DNA of 56,622 bases from Chloroflexota bacterium (GCA_016234445.1 JACRBT010000006.1:1-56622); one strand, 5' to 3'. Shown: positions 14,973 to 23,911, counted from the first letter of the stretch. Numbers and translations are program-made. Notes: generated by a model not told the origin, from the sequence alone.

Positions 14973-15221
14973 CTATTCGACCGCCACAGCCTCGGTGTCG
15001 GCCTTCTTGGCGCGTTCCATGTGCTCGAGGCCGGCCATGCTGAAGCCGAGATCGCCGAGTTCACAAAGGAAGCTGCAGTAGGTGAGACGGAGCGCGCTGG
15101 TGGACTTCGAAGGAAGGTAGGCGAGGTTGCAACGGGTGCACTTCGGCATCTTCACGATCTCGGCGTCGCGGGCCGAGTTCGGAGGGGCCTGTTCGTCGCG
15201 GCCGTCGGTGATGGTGCTCAT
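14973..15221 (-). CDS. Small zinc-ribbon-like protein
   Basis: An 82-residue protein with two Cys pairs, MPKCTRCNLAYLP and LTYCSFLC, spaced as in a single zinc ribbon, flanked by a polar N-terminus and a Lys/Glu-rich C-terminal tail. Probably a small metal-stabilised adaptor or nucleic-acid-associated protein; no family named. The ATG is preceded by AGGAG at 13 nt, with CATACT further upstream. It converges on the methyltransferase gene. Confidence 0.65.
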   Translation of the reverse strand: MSTITDGRDEQAPPNSARDAEIVKMPKCTRCNLAYLPSKSTSALRLTYCSFLCELGDLGFSMAGLEHMERAKKADTEAVAVE

Positions 15222-15443
15222 GCTCGCTCGTTCACTCCTGATACGTAGTATGGCGCATCACGGTTCTTTGCGCTTGGCCATGGGCGGTCCTCGGCGGCTT
15301 GCTGGCCGCAGGCGGGCCGGGGCAAGAAAGCGGTAGGATGGAAGCACTCCCCCGAAGAAATGCGTTGACCGCGCATTCCCGGGATTGATACAGTTCTCCG
15401 CAGGAAGCAATGCGGCGCAGCCGGTAGGAACAGGCCGAATCGA

Positions 15444-16262
15444 ATGAGCCCAGCCAGCCAGGGCCTCAGCAACTCCGTGCAGACCCAGCAGCCGCGCCCG
15501 CCCGCGTGGTATGCCGACGCGCGCCGCTGGCGAGTGGTGGCGACGGAAATCGGCATCACCGCCCTGATTATGGTGGCCTACTTCCTCATCCGCGGGCTCC
15601 GGCCGGACAACGTCCCCGCCGCGGTCGACCGCAGCCTGGCGATCATCCACTTCGAACAGCAGGTTGGCCTCTTCCAGGAGGTCCGCTGGCAGGAAGCGTT
15701 CTTGCCCCACCTCTGGCTGATGGACGTCGCGAACCTTATCTACGCCTGGGGCCATTATCCCGTGCTCCTCGCCATCGCCCTCTGGCTGGTGGTGAAGGAC
15801 CCCGCCCGCTTCCGCTTCCTGCGGAACGTGATGCTCCTCTCGGCCCTCATCGGGATCGCCTCCTACTGGATCCTCCCGGCGGCCCCGCCGCGGCTGATGG
15901 AAGTCCACGGCTACGACTTCGGCTTCGTCGACACGGTCCACGGCGCCACGAGCAACACGGTCTACTTCCAGCCCGGCCCCTTCGTGAACAACTACGCGGC
16001 GGTGCCCAGCTTCCACTTCGGCTGGATCGCCCTCGCCTCGGCCGCCATCTGGACGAACACGCGCATCCCCTGGGCACGGGGCGTGGCCGTCCTTATGTCC
16101 GTCCTCATGTGGTGGGCGGTGACGGTCACGGGGAACCACTTCTTCTTCGACATGATCATGGGCGGGCTCGTGGTTGGCGCCTCGTGGCTCGTCGTGGCCG
16201 GGCTCTACCACGTGCCCTACCGGCGCTTCCTCCCCCTCCGCGCCGCTTCCGCCGGGACCTAA
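15444..16262 (+). CDS. PAP2-type membrane phosphatase / inositolphosphotransferase-like
   Basis: A 272-residue integral membrane protein of the PAP2_3 (Aur1-like) branch. Six hydrophobic segments are visible. Motif 2 appears as NNYAAVPSFHFGW (usually PSLH), motif 3 as VTGNHFFFDMIMG (GNHxxxD), with ILPAAPPRLM between helices, as in PAP2_3 proteins. These enzymes hydrolyse or transfer lipid phosphate head groups at the membrane. The downstream kinase-fold gene starts 10 bp after its stop, so the pair may act on the same lipid or sugar alcohol; this is inference. Confidence 0.85.
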   Translation: MSPASQGLSNSVQTQQPRPPAWYADARRWRVVATEIGITALIMVAYFLIRGLRPDNVPAAVDRSLAIIHFEQQVGLFQEVRWQEAFLPHLWLMDVANLIYAWGHYPVLLAIALWLVVKDPARFRFLRNVMLLSALIGIASYWILPAAPPRLMEVHGYDFGFVDTVHGATSNTVYFQPGPFVNNYAAVPSFHFGWIALASAAIWTNTRIPWARGVAVLMSVLMWWAVTVTGNHFFFDMIMGGLVVGASWLVVAGLYHVPYRRFLPLRAASAGT

Positions 16263-16271
16263 CCCCCTTTC

Positions 16272-17111
16272 ATGACCACGGTCGCCGAACTCGAACGAAT
16301 CGCCGGCGGCGGCGAGGCCGACGTCTATGCCTGGCCGACGGGCGAGGTCGTTCGGCTGCTCCGCGACACGGGCGAATGGGCCGAACTGCGGGTTGAGCGC
16401 GAGTGCGCGGCAATGCGGGCCGCGGCGAGCGCCGGCGTCCGCGTCCCCGCACTCGGCGGCGCCATCACCGTCGACGGCCGCCCTGGAGTCCTCCTCGAGC
16501 GGATTGCCGGGCCAGACCTCCTCAACCTGGTGGGCAAGAAGCCATGGCTCGTCCTCCGCTCGGGGGGGCTCACGGGGAAGACCCACGCCCGGCTGAACGC
16601 CGCGGCCGGACCCGAAAGCCTGCCGGCCTCCCGGGAAGCCCTCCGCCGCCGGATCGAAACGCTCGTGCCCCATGAGCCCGCGCTCTTCGGGTTCGTCCTC
16701 GACGTGCTGGCGTCGCTCCCGGATGGCGACCGGCTCTGCCACGGTGACTTCCACCCGGGGCAACTCCTGATGGACGGCGACGACCCGGTCACGATCGACT
16801 GGTCCAATGCCACCCGCGGCGACCCCCTCGGCGACTACGCGCGGACGCGGGTGATCCTCTCCATGGGCAGCCTCCCGCCCGGGACTACGCTGCCGTTGCG
16901 GGTCCTGACGGCGGTGGGCCGCCGGCTCATGGTCGGCGCCTACGTCCGCGGGTACGAACGCGAATGCGCCGCCCCCATCGACCGCGAACGGCTGGAGGCA
17001 TGGGAGACCGTGCACGTAGCCGCGCGGATCGCGGACGGCTACGAAAACGAGCGGGCCATGCTCGCCGCCCGCCTGCGCCGGAAGAAGGAACTCGCGGACG
17101 CGAAAGGCTGA
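16272..17111 (+). CDS. Aminoglycoside phosphotransferase-fold kinase
   Basis: A 279-residue APH/choline-kinase-fold protein. The catalytic loop is LCHGDFHPGQLLMDG and the metal-binding loop VTIDWSNATRGDPLGDYA, both intact, so a working small-molecule kinase is likely. The N-lobe has the Gly-rich IAGGGEADVYAWP. No substrate can be assigned; aminoglycoside resistance should not be assumed. It follows the PAP2 gene closely without a clear ribosome-binding site and ends in a strong bidirectional terminator. Confidence 0.8.
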   Translation: MTTVAELERIAGGGEADVYAWPTGEVVRLLRDTGEWAELRVERECAAMRAAASAGVRVPALGGAITVDGRPGVLLERIAGPDLLNLVGKKPWLVLRSGGLTGKTHARLNAAAGPESLPASREALRRRIETLVPHEPALFGFVLDVLASLPDGDRLCHGDFHPGQLLMDGDDPVTIDWSNATRGDPLGDYARTRVILSMGSLPPGTTLPLRVLTAVGRRLMVGAYVRGYERECAAPIDRERLEAWETVHVAARIADGYENERAMLAARLRRKKELADAKG

Positions 17112-17136
17112 GGCCCCGGGCAAACGCCGGGGCCTC
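17110..17136. terminator. Strong hairpin terminator between convergent genes
   Basis: GAGGCCCCGG (17110-17119) and CCGGGGCCTC (17127-17136) form a perfect 10-bp stem with loop GCAAACG, followed by AAGTTTGT. It serves the kinase gene and, in reverse, probably the SDR gene. Confidence 0.8.
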
Positions 17137-17165
17137 AAGTTTGTGGCTTCGCAGCCGGCGGCGGC

Positions 17166-18011
17166 TCAGATCTGGCTGTAACCCGAGCCCTTGCGTTCGA
17201 CGCCCGTGCCCTTGCCGTCCTTGATCCAGCCGAACTCCTGGAGGATCTCCTGGCTGTAGGTCACCCGCCCGGTGACCTTGTCGATGGGCTCCGTCGCGAG
17301 CAGGAGGGCGGCCTTCGCCATCAGCACCGGCGGCTCGCCGCGGGGGTCGTCCATGCCCGTCACCAGGTGGTGGAAGACCGTCCCGGGCGTTGGCACCACC
17401 TGCGAAGGGGAGACGCAGGTGACGCTGACGCCGTCGGCATAGACTTCGGACGCGAGGCCCTGGGTGAAGCGTTCGAGCGCGGCCTTCTCCGCGCCGTAGA
17501 GCGTGCCGCCGCGCTGGGCCGGCCCCGGGTAGGGACCGCGGCCGGGGCCGATCGCCGCGCCACTGGAGATGTTCACGATCGAGCCGGACTTCCGCGGCAC
17601 CATGTCGGCCAGGGCCATCTGTGACAGGTAGAACGGCGCGTGGAAGTTCACCGCGAACGACCGGTGCCACTTGTTCACCGGGAAGTCCTTCACCGGGATG
17701 AAGTAGGTGAGGGCGGCGTTGTTCACGAGCACGTCGACGGGCCCGTAGATGCGATGGGCCTCCGCGAAGATGTGGATGCAGGCGTCGTAGTCGGAGACGT
17801 CGGCGGTGACGGCGCTGGCTTCTCCGCCGCTGGCCTTGATCCCGGCAACCGTGGTTTCGAGCGACCCTTCGAGCGGGTGTTCGCCCTCGTGGAGGGTGCG
17901 GGCTGTGCAGATGACCTTGCCGCCCTCGGCGGCGAAGACTTCCGCAATGGACTTCCCGATGCCGCGGCTGGCACCGGTGACGATAACGACCTTCCCATCA
18001 AGCTTTCCCAT
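17166..18011 (-). CDS. Short-chain dehydrogenase/reductase
   Basis: A 281-residue classical SDR. The cofactor motif is VVIVTGASRGIGKSIAE (TGxxxGxG), followed by VLVNNAALTYF (NNAG variant), catalytic Ser in IVNISSGAAIGPG and the Y/K site as LYGAEKAALER (Tyr-x-x-x-Lys). NAD(P)(H)-dependent oxidation or reduction of a hydroxyl/ketone is expected. An inserted segment after the Ser loop is longer than usual. ATG 18011 is supported by TAGGCT exactly 7 nt upstream; the longer frame to 18152 would run through the divergent thiolase promoter. It probably serves the adjacent acyl-CoA operon. Confidence 0.88.
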   Translation of the reverse strand: MGKLDGKVVIVTGASRGIGKSIAEVFAAEGGKVICTARTLHEGEHPLEGSLETTVAGIKASGGEASAVTADVSDYDACIHIFAEAHRIYGPVDVLVNNAALTYFIPVKDFPVNKWHRSFAVNFHAPFYLSQMALADMVPRKSGSIVNISSGAAIGPGRGPYPGPAQRGGTLYGAEKAALERFTQGLASEVYADGVSVTCVSPSQVVPTPGTVFHHLVTGMDDPRGEPPVLMAKAALLLATEPIDKVTGRVTYSQEILQEFGWIKDGKGTGVERKGSGYSQI

Positions 18012-18018
18012 GGCGCGA

Positions 18019-18024
18019 AGCCTA
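18019..18024 (-). promoter_or_regulatory. -10 element of a leaderless start (SDR gene)
   Basis: TAGGCT (minus strand) ends 7 nt before ATG 18011, with TTTCCA 17 bp further upstream as a plausible -35. Confidence 0.55.
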
Positions 18025-18108
18025 CACCGGGCGAGGAAGGCTGGAAAACCGCCAGCACATGCGGGCTTCGCGGCAAGCCGGTATAAATGGCCACCCGGGG
18101 GGATTCGA

Positions 18109-19296
18109 ATGACAGAGCACACCATCCGCGGCAAGACCGCGATCGCAGGCATCGGCGAGACCCGCTACTACAAGCGCGGTGGGTCGCCGGACCCTGAGTT
18201 CAAGCTCGGCCTCCAGGCCATCATGGCGGCCGCCGACGACGCCGGGATCGACGTCCGCGAAATCGACGGCTTCGCCTCGTTCAGCAACGACCGCAACGAC
18301 CCGGCCCGGATCGCGGCGGCGCTCGGCACCCGCGAAGTGACCTTCAGCAACATGTTCTGGGGCGGCGGCGGTGGCGGTGGCTCCGGCGCGGTGGCGAACG
18401 GCGTCGCGGCCGTCGCGGCGGGCTATTCGAAGTACGTCGTTGCCTACCGTTCGCTGGCGCAGGGGCAGTTCGGCCGGTTCGGCCAGGGCGCCGCCGTGCC
18501 GAAAGCCGCCGGCGCCGCCGCCTTCACGGCCCCCTACGGGCTCATGTCGCCTGCGCAGACGTTCGCCATGCGCGTGCGCCGCTTCATGCACGACCACGGC
18601 GTCAGGCAGGAGGCGCTCCGGGCGGTGGCGCGGGCGAGCTACCACCACGCCCAGGCCAACCCCCGCGCCGTGATGTACGGCCGCGACCTCAGCGACGAGG
18701 ACTACGACAACTCCCGCTGGATCGTCGAGCCCTTCCACCTCTTCGACTGCTGCCAGGAGAACGACGGCGCGGCGGCAATCATCATCACTTCGGCCGAACG
18801 CGCCCGGGACCTGAAGCACCCACCGGCGTACGTCCTCGCGGCGGCGCAGGGTTCGGACTACCGCCAGGCGGCGCCCTCCCACAACGCCCCGGACTACGGC
18901 ACCTCCAACTTCAAGACGCTGGCCCCGAAGCTCTATGCGATGGCCGGCCTTGGCCCCGGCGAGGTCGACGTCCTCCAGAGTTACGAGAACTTCACGGGCG
19001 GCGTGATGATGAGCATCGTCGAGCAGGGGTTCTGTTCGCCCGGCGAGGTGAACGACTTCTTCACGCTCGAGAACTTCTCCGCTCCCGCCGGGAAGCTGCC
19101 CCTGAACACCAGTGGGGGGAACCTCGCGGAGTGCTACATGCACGGGCTCGAACTGATCACCGAGGCGGTGCGGCAGGTCCGGGGCAACGGCGTCTGCCAG
19201 GTCCCCGGGGCCAACATCTCGATGGTGACCTCCGGGCCGATGGTCCAGCCGGTGAGCAGCCTCATCCTCGCGCGCGACACAGGAGCAGACCGATGA
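18109..19296 (+). CDS. Thiolase-fold protein without catalytic Cys (Ltp2/aldolase-like)
   Basis: A 395-residue protein of the SCP-x/thiolase-like group (KTAIAGIGETRY, VREIDGFASFSND, LPLNTSGGNLAECY). The segment that should carry the nucleophilic Cys is a glycine run (FWGGGGGGGSGAVANG), and the active-site His of the HDCF-type motif is replaced by Tyr (QSYENFTGG). In steroid side-chain degradation, Ltp2 has the same losses, pairs with a DUF35 protein and works as a retro-aldolase. A DUF35 gene follows immediately with ATGA overlap, so an aldolase or other C-C lyase complex is the favoured reading. TATAAA at 18082 and GGGGGGA before the ATG support the start. Confidence 0.85.
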   Translation: MTEHTIRGKTAIAGIGETRYYKRGGSPDPEFKLGLQAIMAAADDAGIDVREIDGFASFSNDRNDPARIAAALGTREVTFSNMFWGGGGGGGSGAVANGVAAVAAGYSKYVVAYRSLAQGQFGRFGQGAAVPKAAGAAAFTAPYGLMSPAQTFAMRVRRFMHDHGVRQEALRAVARASYHHAQANPRAVMYGRDLSDEDYDNSRWIVEPFHLFDCCQENDGAAAIIITSAERARDLKHPPAYVLAAAQGSDYRQAAPSHNAPDYGTSNFKTLAPKLYAMAGLGPGEVDVLQSYENFTGGVMMSIVEQGFCSPGEVNDFFTLENFSAPAGKLPLNTSGGNLAECYMHGLELITEAVRQVRGNGVCQVPGANISMVTSGPMVQPVSSLILARDTGADR

Positions 19297-19736
19297 CGAC
19301 CGGCACCCACTACCTGCCCCCCGGGCTTCCCGCCCCCGCCCCCAGCCCCGAGGGCCTCGGCGCCGAGTTCTGGGATGCCACCCGCCGGCACGAACTCCTC
19401 GTCCAGCGCTGCAACGCCTGCCGGACCTTCCAGTGGGGCCCCGAGTTCATCTGCCACCACTGTCTCTCCTTCGACATGGGCTGGCACCGCGTCTCCGGCC
19501 GGGGGCGCATCTACAGCTGGGAGCGGCCCTGGTACCCGGTGCACCCCGCCCTGCGGGAAGGAGTACCCTACATCGTCGTGCTGGTGGAGCTCCCCGAGGC
19601 CGGGAACGTCCGGATGGTCGGCAACCTCCTCGGTGACCCGAAGCAGGACGTGCCCATCGGCGCGGAGGTCGAAGCCGTCTTCGAAGACCACGACGGCCCC
19701 GAGCCCTACACCCTGGTCCAGTGGCGGCTGGCCTGA
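19293..19736 (+). CDS. DUF35 OB-fold zinc-ribbon protein, partner of the thiolase-fold protein
   Basis: A 147-residue protein. The N-terminal helix and rubredoxin-like ribbon (LLVQRCNACRTFQWGPEFICHHC, two CxxC pairs, split here in the middle by 11 residues) precede an OB fold (GRGRIYSWERPWYPVHPAL, YIVVLVELPEAGNVRMVGN). This is the ChsH2/DUF35 architecture, which binds acyl-CoA and completes the active site of thiolase-like aldolases. Its ATG overlaps the stop of the thiolase-fold gene. Confidence 0.9.
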   Translation: MTTGTHYLPPGLPAPAPSPEGLGAEFWDATRRHELLVQRCNACRTFQWGPEFICHHCLSFDMGWHRVSGRGRIYSWERPWYPVHPALREGVPYIVVLVELPEAGNVRMVGNLLGDPKQDVPIGAEVEAVFEDHDGPEPYTLVQWRLA

Positions 19737-19757
19737 ATCCCCGAGGAGGGAACCGAA

Positions 19758-20579
19758 GTGGACTACGCGGACATCCTCTACGACGTCGAGGAAGCGGCGG
19801 CGATCATCACCCTCAACCGCCCCCAGCGGCTCAACGCCTGGGGCGGCGCCATGGACCGGGAGTTCCGGGACGCCCTCAAGCGGGCCGACGCTGACAGCGG
19901 CGTCCGGGCGGTCATCGTCACGGGCGCGGGCCGCGGCTTCTGCGCCGGCGCCGACATGGGCAACCTCAACACGATCGCGGCGGCAGGTGGCGAAGACGTG
20001 CGCGAAGACCCGCGCGCCCGCGCTTCCGGGATCGAAGCGAACTACCACCAGCGCTTCACCTTCCCCCTGCAAACGAAGAAGCCCTTGCTCGGCGCGATCA
20101 ACGGCCCGGCCGTGGGCCTCGGGCTCATCCTCTCCCTCTACTGCGACATGCGCTTCGCCTCCGACCAGGCGAAGTTCGGGGCCGCGTTCTCGTCGATCGG
20201 GCTGGTAGCCGAGCACGGCGTGAGCTGGATGCTCCCGCGGGTGGTCGGCATCGGCCACGCGCTCGACATGCTCTATTCGTCGCGGGTCGTCGGCGCGGAA
20301 GAAGCCCTGCGCATGGGGCTGGTCAACCGCCTCGTCCCCCACGACCAGCTCCTTCCGGCGACGAAGGAGTACGCCCGTTACCTGGCCGAGCACGCCTCCC
20401 CCCGGGCCATGCAGAAGATCAAGAAGCTCGTCTACGACGCCCAGTTCACCGACCTCGCCACGGCCATCCAGACGGCGAACGCGGTCATGGCCGACAGCCT
20501 CCGGGAACCCGACTTCCAGGAAGGGCTCAATGCCTTCGCCGAGAAGCGCCTGCCAAGGTTCGAGGGCATCTCGGAGTAG
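19758..20579 (+). CDS. Enoyl-CoA hydratase/isomerase family protein
   Basis: A 273-residue crotonase-fold protein: ITLNRPQRLNAWGG, the first oxyanion loop GRGFCAGADMGNLN and the second GPAVGLGLILSLYCDMRF, then SIGLVAEHGVSWMLPR containing a Glu at the usual catalytic position. It should hydrate or isomerise an acyl-CoA supplied by the same operon. GTG 19758 follows GGAGGG at 7 nt. It lies 21 bp after the DUF35 gene. Confidence 0.9.
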   Translation: MDYADILYDVEEAAAIITLNRPQRLNAWGGAMDREFRDALKRADADSGVRAVIVTGAGRGFCAGADMGNLNTIAAAGGEDVREDPRARASGIEANYHQRFTFPLQTKKPLLGAINGPAVGLGLILSLYCDMRFASDQAKFGAAFSSIGLVAEHGVSWMLPRVVGIGHALDMLYSSRVVGAEEALRMGLVNRLVPHDQLLPATKEYARYLAEHASPRAMQKIKKLVYDAQFTDLATAIQTANAVMADSLREPDFQEGLNAFAEKRLPRFEGISE

Positions 20580-20590
20580 GAGCGAGGTCC

Positions 20591-21577
20591 GTGACCACAG
20601 ACCCGCCGGTCGCCTGCGTCGCCATTGCGGTCCCCCCGGCGCTGCTGGCGCGCATCCGGGGGGTCGCGACGGTTGTCTCCCCGCCGATCGCGGCGCCGCG
20701 CGAAGCGATCCTCGCCCTCCTCGCAGACGCGGAGGGGCTCCTCTGCAGCAACCTCCTCCCGATCGACGCCGCCCTGATGGACGCGGCGCCGCGGCTGCGA
20801 GTCGTGTCGAATTTCGGCGTCGGCTACAACAACGTCGACCTGGAGGAAGCGACGCGACGCGGCATCGCCATCTGCAACACCCCTGGCGTCCTCACAGAAG
20901 CAGTCGCGGACCTGACGCTCGGGCTGATCCTGTCGCTCTCGCGGAGGCTCGTCGAGAACGCCGACTTTGTGCGAACCGGCAACTGGGGCAAGACGCCGCC
21001 ACCCCCGCTCGGCTTCGACCTCGGCGGCCGGACGCTTGGGATCGTCGGCTTCGGGCGCATCGGCAGGGCGGTGGCGAAACGGGCGCTCGCCTTCGGGATG
21101 CAGGTGCTCTACCACGACGTGGACACCTGGCCCGAACCCGGCGTCGCGGCCGAACCGCGATCACTCGAAGACCTGCTGCGCGAGTCCGACGTCGTCTCGC
21201 TCCACGTGAACCTGACCCCGGAGACGCATCACCTCATCGGCGCCTCGCAGCTTTCGCTGATGAAGCCCGGCGCCTACCTCGTCAACACCTCCCGCGGCCC
21301 GGTGGTAGACCAGGCGGCGCTCCTGGATGCGCTCCGTTTCGGGCGCATCGCTGGCGCGGGCCTGGACGTCCTCGAAGTCGAACCCCCGGCGGCGGACGAA
21401 CCGCTGCTCGCGCTCCCGAACGTCGTCGTCTTCCCCCACGTCGGGTCGGCGACAGCGGAGACGCGGGCAGCGATGATGGAGCTCGCGGTCGGCAACCTGG
21501 TCGCGGTCCTCGGTGGCCAACCGCCGCCGGCCTGCGTGAACCCGGAAACACTCGCGAAAGCGATCCAGCGAAGGTAA
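20591..21577 (+). CDS. D-2-hydroxyacid dehydrogenase (glyoxylate/hydroxypyruvate reductase type)
   Basis: A 328-residue NAD(P)-dependent enzyme. The Rossmann motif is TLGIVGFGRIGRAVAKRA; the catalytic Arg is in LVNTSRGPVVDQ, Glu in GLDVLEVEPP and His in VFPHVGSAT, all present. VVSNFGVGYNNVDLEEATRRG is the family substrate loop. The substrate is a 2-oxo/2-hydroxy acid such as glyoxylate or hydroxypyruvate. GTG 20591 follows GGAGCGAGG. A 2-oxo acid produced by the next gene's aldolase could be its substrate; that link is inference. Confidence 0.9.
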   Translation: MTTDPPVACVAIAVPPALLARIRGVATVVSPPIAAPREAILALLADAEGLLCSNLLPIDAALMDAAPRLRVVSNFGVGYNNVDLEEATRRGIAICNTPGVLTEAVADLTLGLILSLSRRLVENADFVRTGNWGKTPPPPLGFDLGGRTLGIVGFGRIGRAVAKRALAFGMQVLYHDVDTWPEPGVAAEPRSLEDLLRESDVVSLHVNLTPETHHLIGASQLSLMKPGAYLVNTSRGPVVDQAALLDALRFGRIAGAGLDVLEVEPPAADEPLLALPNVVVFPHVGSATAETRAAMMELAVGNLVAVLGGQPPPACVNPETLAKAIQRR

Positions 21578-21588
21578 GGAGCGAACTG

Positions 21589-22374
21589 ATGCGGCAGAAC
21601 ACGGTGAAAGCGAAATGGGCAGCGGGCGAAACGACCTTCGGGGCATGGCTCTCAGTCCCGAACTCGTTCTCGGCCGAGGTGATGGCCCACCAGGGGTTCG
21701 ACTGGGTGTGCATCGACATGCAGCACGGCATCGCCGACTACCAGGTGGCCGTGACGATGCTCCAGGCGATCGGCACGACGGACACCATCCCCATCGTCCG
21801 TGTCCCCTGGAACGAGCCCGGGATCATCGGCCGCATGCTCGACGCCGGCGCGCTCGGCGTCATCATCCCGATGGTCAACAGCGTCGAGGAGGCGAAGGCC
21901 GCGGTGTCCGCCTGCCGCTATTTCCCGGCGGGCGCGCGCAGCTTCGGCCCCACCCGCGCGGCCTACTATGCCGGCAGCGACTACTTCGGCGACGCCAACA
22001 ACCAGGTCGCCTGCATTCCCATGATCGAGACGAAACAGGCGGTGGAGCGGCTCGACGATATCCTCTCGGTGCCCGGGATCGACGCCGTCTACGTGGGGCC
22101 GGCCGACCTCAGCATCACCCTCGGGTTGCCGCCAGGGATGGACAACGGCGGCGCCTTCGAAGAGGCGCGGGTGAAGATCGCCAACGCCTGCGCCCGCCAC
22201 GGCGTCACGGCCGGCATCCACGCGAACGCCTCGCTGGCGGCGAAACACGCGGCCGCGGGCTATCGGATGATCACGGTCAGCGGCGACCTCGCGGCGATGA
22301 CCGCCGGCGCCGCCCGTGACCTGAAGGCGGTCCGTGAGTCGGCGCCCGTCTCGGGGAAGCCCGTCTACTCGTGA
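21589..22374 (+). CDS. HpcH/HpaI family aldolase
   Basis: A 261-residue class II aldolase of the HpcH/HpaI (4-hydroxy-2-oxoheptanedioate aldolase) family. Features include GFDWVCIDMQHG, VRVPWNEPGIIGRMLDAG, GVIIPMVNSVEEA, CIPMIETKQAVE (metal-binding Glu) and VYVGPADLSITLG (metal-binding Asp). It makes or cleaves hydroxy-oxo acids using pyruvate or similar. The ATG follows AAGGAG. It is the last gene of the operon that begins at 18109. Confidence 0.9.
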   Translation: MRQNTVKAKWAAGETTFGAWLSVPNSFSAEVMAHQGFDWVCIDMQHGIADYQVAVTMLQAIGTTDTIPIVRVPWNEPGIIGRMLDAGALGVIIPMVNSVEEAKAAVSACRYFPAGARSFGPTRAAYYAGSDYFGDANNQVACIPMIETKQAVERLDDILSVPGIDAVYVGPADLSITLGLPPGMDNGGAFEEARVKIANACARHGVTAGIHANASLAAKHAAAGYRMITVSGDLAAMTAGAARDLKAVRESAPVSGKPVYS

Positions 22375-22454
22375 GTTCACCGATTGCCACCGGGCGCGTC
22401 TGATCGTAGCGTCAGAACCCGGGGCCGGACACGCATACACGAAGGAGAACCCTG

Positions 22455-23240
22455 ATGAAGCGGCATTACGGTTGGTTCGGTATCTTTGCGCTCCTGGTCC
22501 TGGCCCTGGCTGCGGCCTGCGGCGGAGGTGGCGACGACGACAGCGACAGCGACGGTGGCGACGCCGGCTCGCCCTCCGGCACGGCAGCGCCGGGCAAGAC
22601 AACCGACGGTTCGAAGGCCACGGCGACCTCGAAGTCCGGTTCCTCCACCGCCGGGAAGGGCTGCGATCTGACGATCACCGGCGACAAAGAGATCTCGGTG
22701 AAGACGGCGTTCAGCGCCACAGGCTCTGGGGCCGGGACGGACTACTGGATCAGCGACGACGAGATGCGGGCGGCGTTGCTGGCGCTGGTGAAGGCCGGGA
22801 ACGCCGGGATCAGCGATGCCGACGCGAAGAAGAAGGTCGACGAGGAGATGAAGAACGACCCGCGGATCTTCCTCCTCATCGTCAACTGCGTGGCCCCGAA
22901 GCCGGACGACGTGAGCATCTCGTTCCTCCCGGGCGGGGACTCGAAGTACGCCGACGTGCCGTTCGGGTCGAAGAAGTACACGATCGCCGCCGGGGGAACC
23001 CTCGGCGGCGACGTGAAGCCGGGCCAGTTCTCCGTGCTCTTTACGATCGGCGACCACTTCTTCAACGTCGCCGAGGACGGCCAACTCAACATCACGAAAT
23101 TCGACGCCAGCGGGATCGCGGGGACGTTCAGCTTCAGCGCGAAGGAAAACGAGTTCCTCGCCACCGGGACACCGCTGAAGGTGAAGGTCGAAGGCAAGTT
23201 CGACTACCCCTGCACCGGCGGCTCGAAGTGCAAGAACTAG
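22455..23240 (+). CDS. Lipoprotein of unknown function
   Basis: A 261-residue lipoprotein: hydrophobic signal ending in the lipobox LAAAC with the modified Cys at residue 22, then a glycine/Asp/Ser/Thr-rich flexible linker to about residue 70. The folded part (about 70-261) is beta-rich with three conserved-looking Cys (KGCDL, VNCVAP, YPCTGGSKCKN). It should be anchored to the outer face of the membrane after processing by Lgt. The ATG follows AAGGAGAAC. No family recognised. Confidence 0.8.
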   Translation: MKRHYGWFGIFALLVLALAAACGGGGDDDSDSDGGDAGSPSGTAAPGKTTDGSKATATSKSGSSTAGKGCDLTITGDKEISVKTAFSATGSGAGTDYWISDDEMRAALLALVKAGNAGISDADAKKKVDEEMKNDPRIFLLIVNCVAPKPDDVSISFLPGGDSKYADVPFGSKKYTIAAGGTLGGDVKPGQFSVLFTIGDHFFNVAEDGQLNITKFDASGIAGTFSFSAKENEFLATGTPLKVKVEGKFDYPCTGGSKCKN

Positions 23241-23243
23241 GGC

Positions 23244-23891
23244 TCAGCCGGGGATGACGTAGAGGGCGGCGACCGCGTAGAAGACGGCGCTGCCCGCCAC
23301 GACCATCGCATGGAAGACTTCGTGGAAGCCGAAGACACGCGGCAGCGGGTTGGGCCAGCGGACGGCGTAGACGACCCCGCCAAGCGAGTAGACGAGGCCG
23401 CCGACAACGAGCAACGCCATCGCGCTCACGGGGAGTGACCCCGCCAGTTCCCACGACCCCGCGATGGCTACCCACCCCACCGCCAGGTAGGCGCCCACCC
23501 CCAGCCAGCGCGGCGCCCGCGGCCAGGCGACCTTCATCGCGACACCGAGGGCGACGAGCGTCCACACCACCGCCAGGAGCGAGATGCCCCAGGCCAGGCC
23601 CATCGCCCCCAGGCAGAAGGGCGTGTAGGTGCCGCCGATGAAGACGAAGATCATCGAATGGTCCAGGCGCATCATCAGCGGGCGGAGGCGGGGCCCCCAG
23701 GGGAGCAGGTGGTAGCTGGCGCTCGTGGCGTAGAGGAGGATGAGGCTGGCCCCGAAGATCGACGCTCCAACGTAGCCCGACGGCGATCGCGCAAGCAGCA
23801 GGAGCGCGACCAGCCCGGCCGGCGCGGCGAACGCGGCCGCGAGGTGGAGGTAGCCCCGGAAGAGCGGGCGGGGGTCGCCGCGAAGCATCAT
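23244..23891 (-). CDS. Hemolysin III/PAQR family membrane protein
   Basis: A 215-residue seven-TM protein. PAQR/HlyIII metal-site motifs are visible as YATSASYHLLPW (S-x-x-x-H), LDHSMIFVFIGGTYTPF (DxS plus GTYTP) and the C-terminal GFHEVFHAMVV (HExxH-like). PAQR proteins are membrane metal-dependent hydrolase-like proteins; bacterial members are of uncertain role. The start is ATG 23891 or the adjacent ATG 23888, behind GGAGTGAG. Confidence 0.9.
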   Translation of the reverse strand: MMLRGDPRPLFRGYLHLAAAFAAPAGLVALLLLARSPSGYVGASIFGASLILLYATSASYHLLPWGPRLRPLMMRLDHSMIFVFIGGTYTPFCLGAMGLAWGISLLAVVWTLVALGVAMKVAWPRAPRWLGVGAYLAVGWVAIAGSWELAGSLPVSAMALLVVGGLVYSLGGVVYAVRWPNPLPRVFGFHEVFHAMVVAGSAVFYAVAALYVIPG

Positions 23892-23911
23892 CTCACTCCA
23901 GAGTATCGGCA

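Noticed and set aside
16272-17111. Aminoglycoside resistance gene
   Set aside because: The kinase fold is shared by many small-molecule kinases and the PAP2 neighbour points to another substrate; no resistance subfamily motif is visible.
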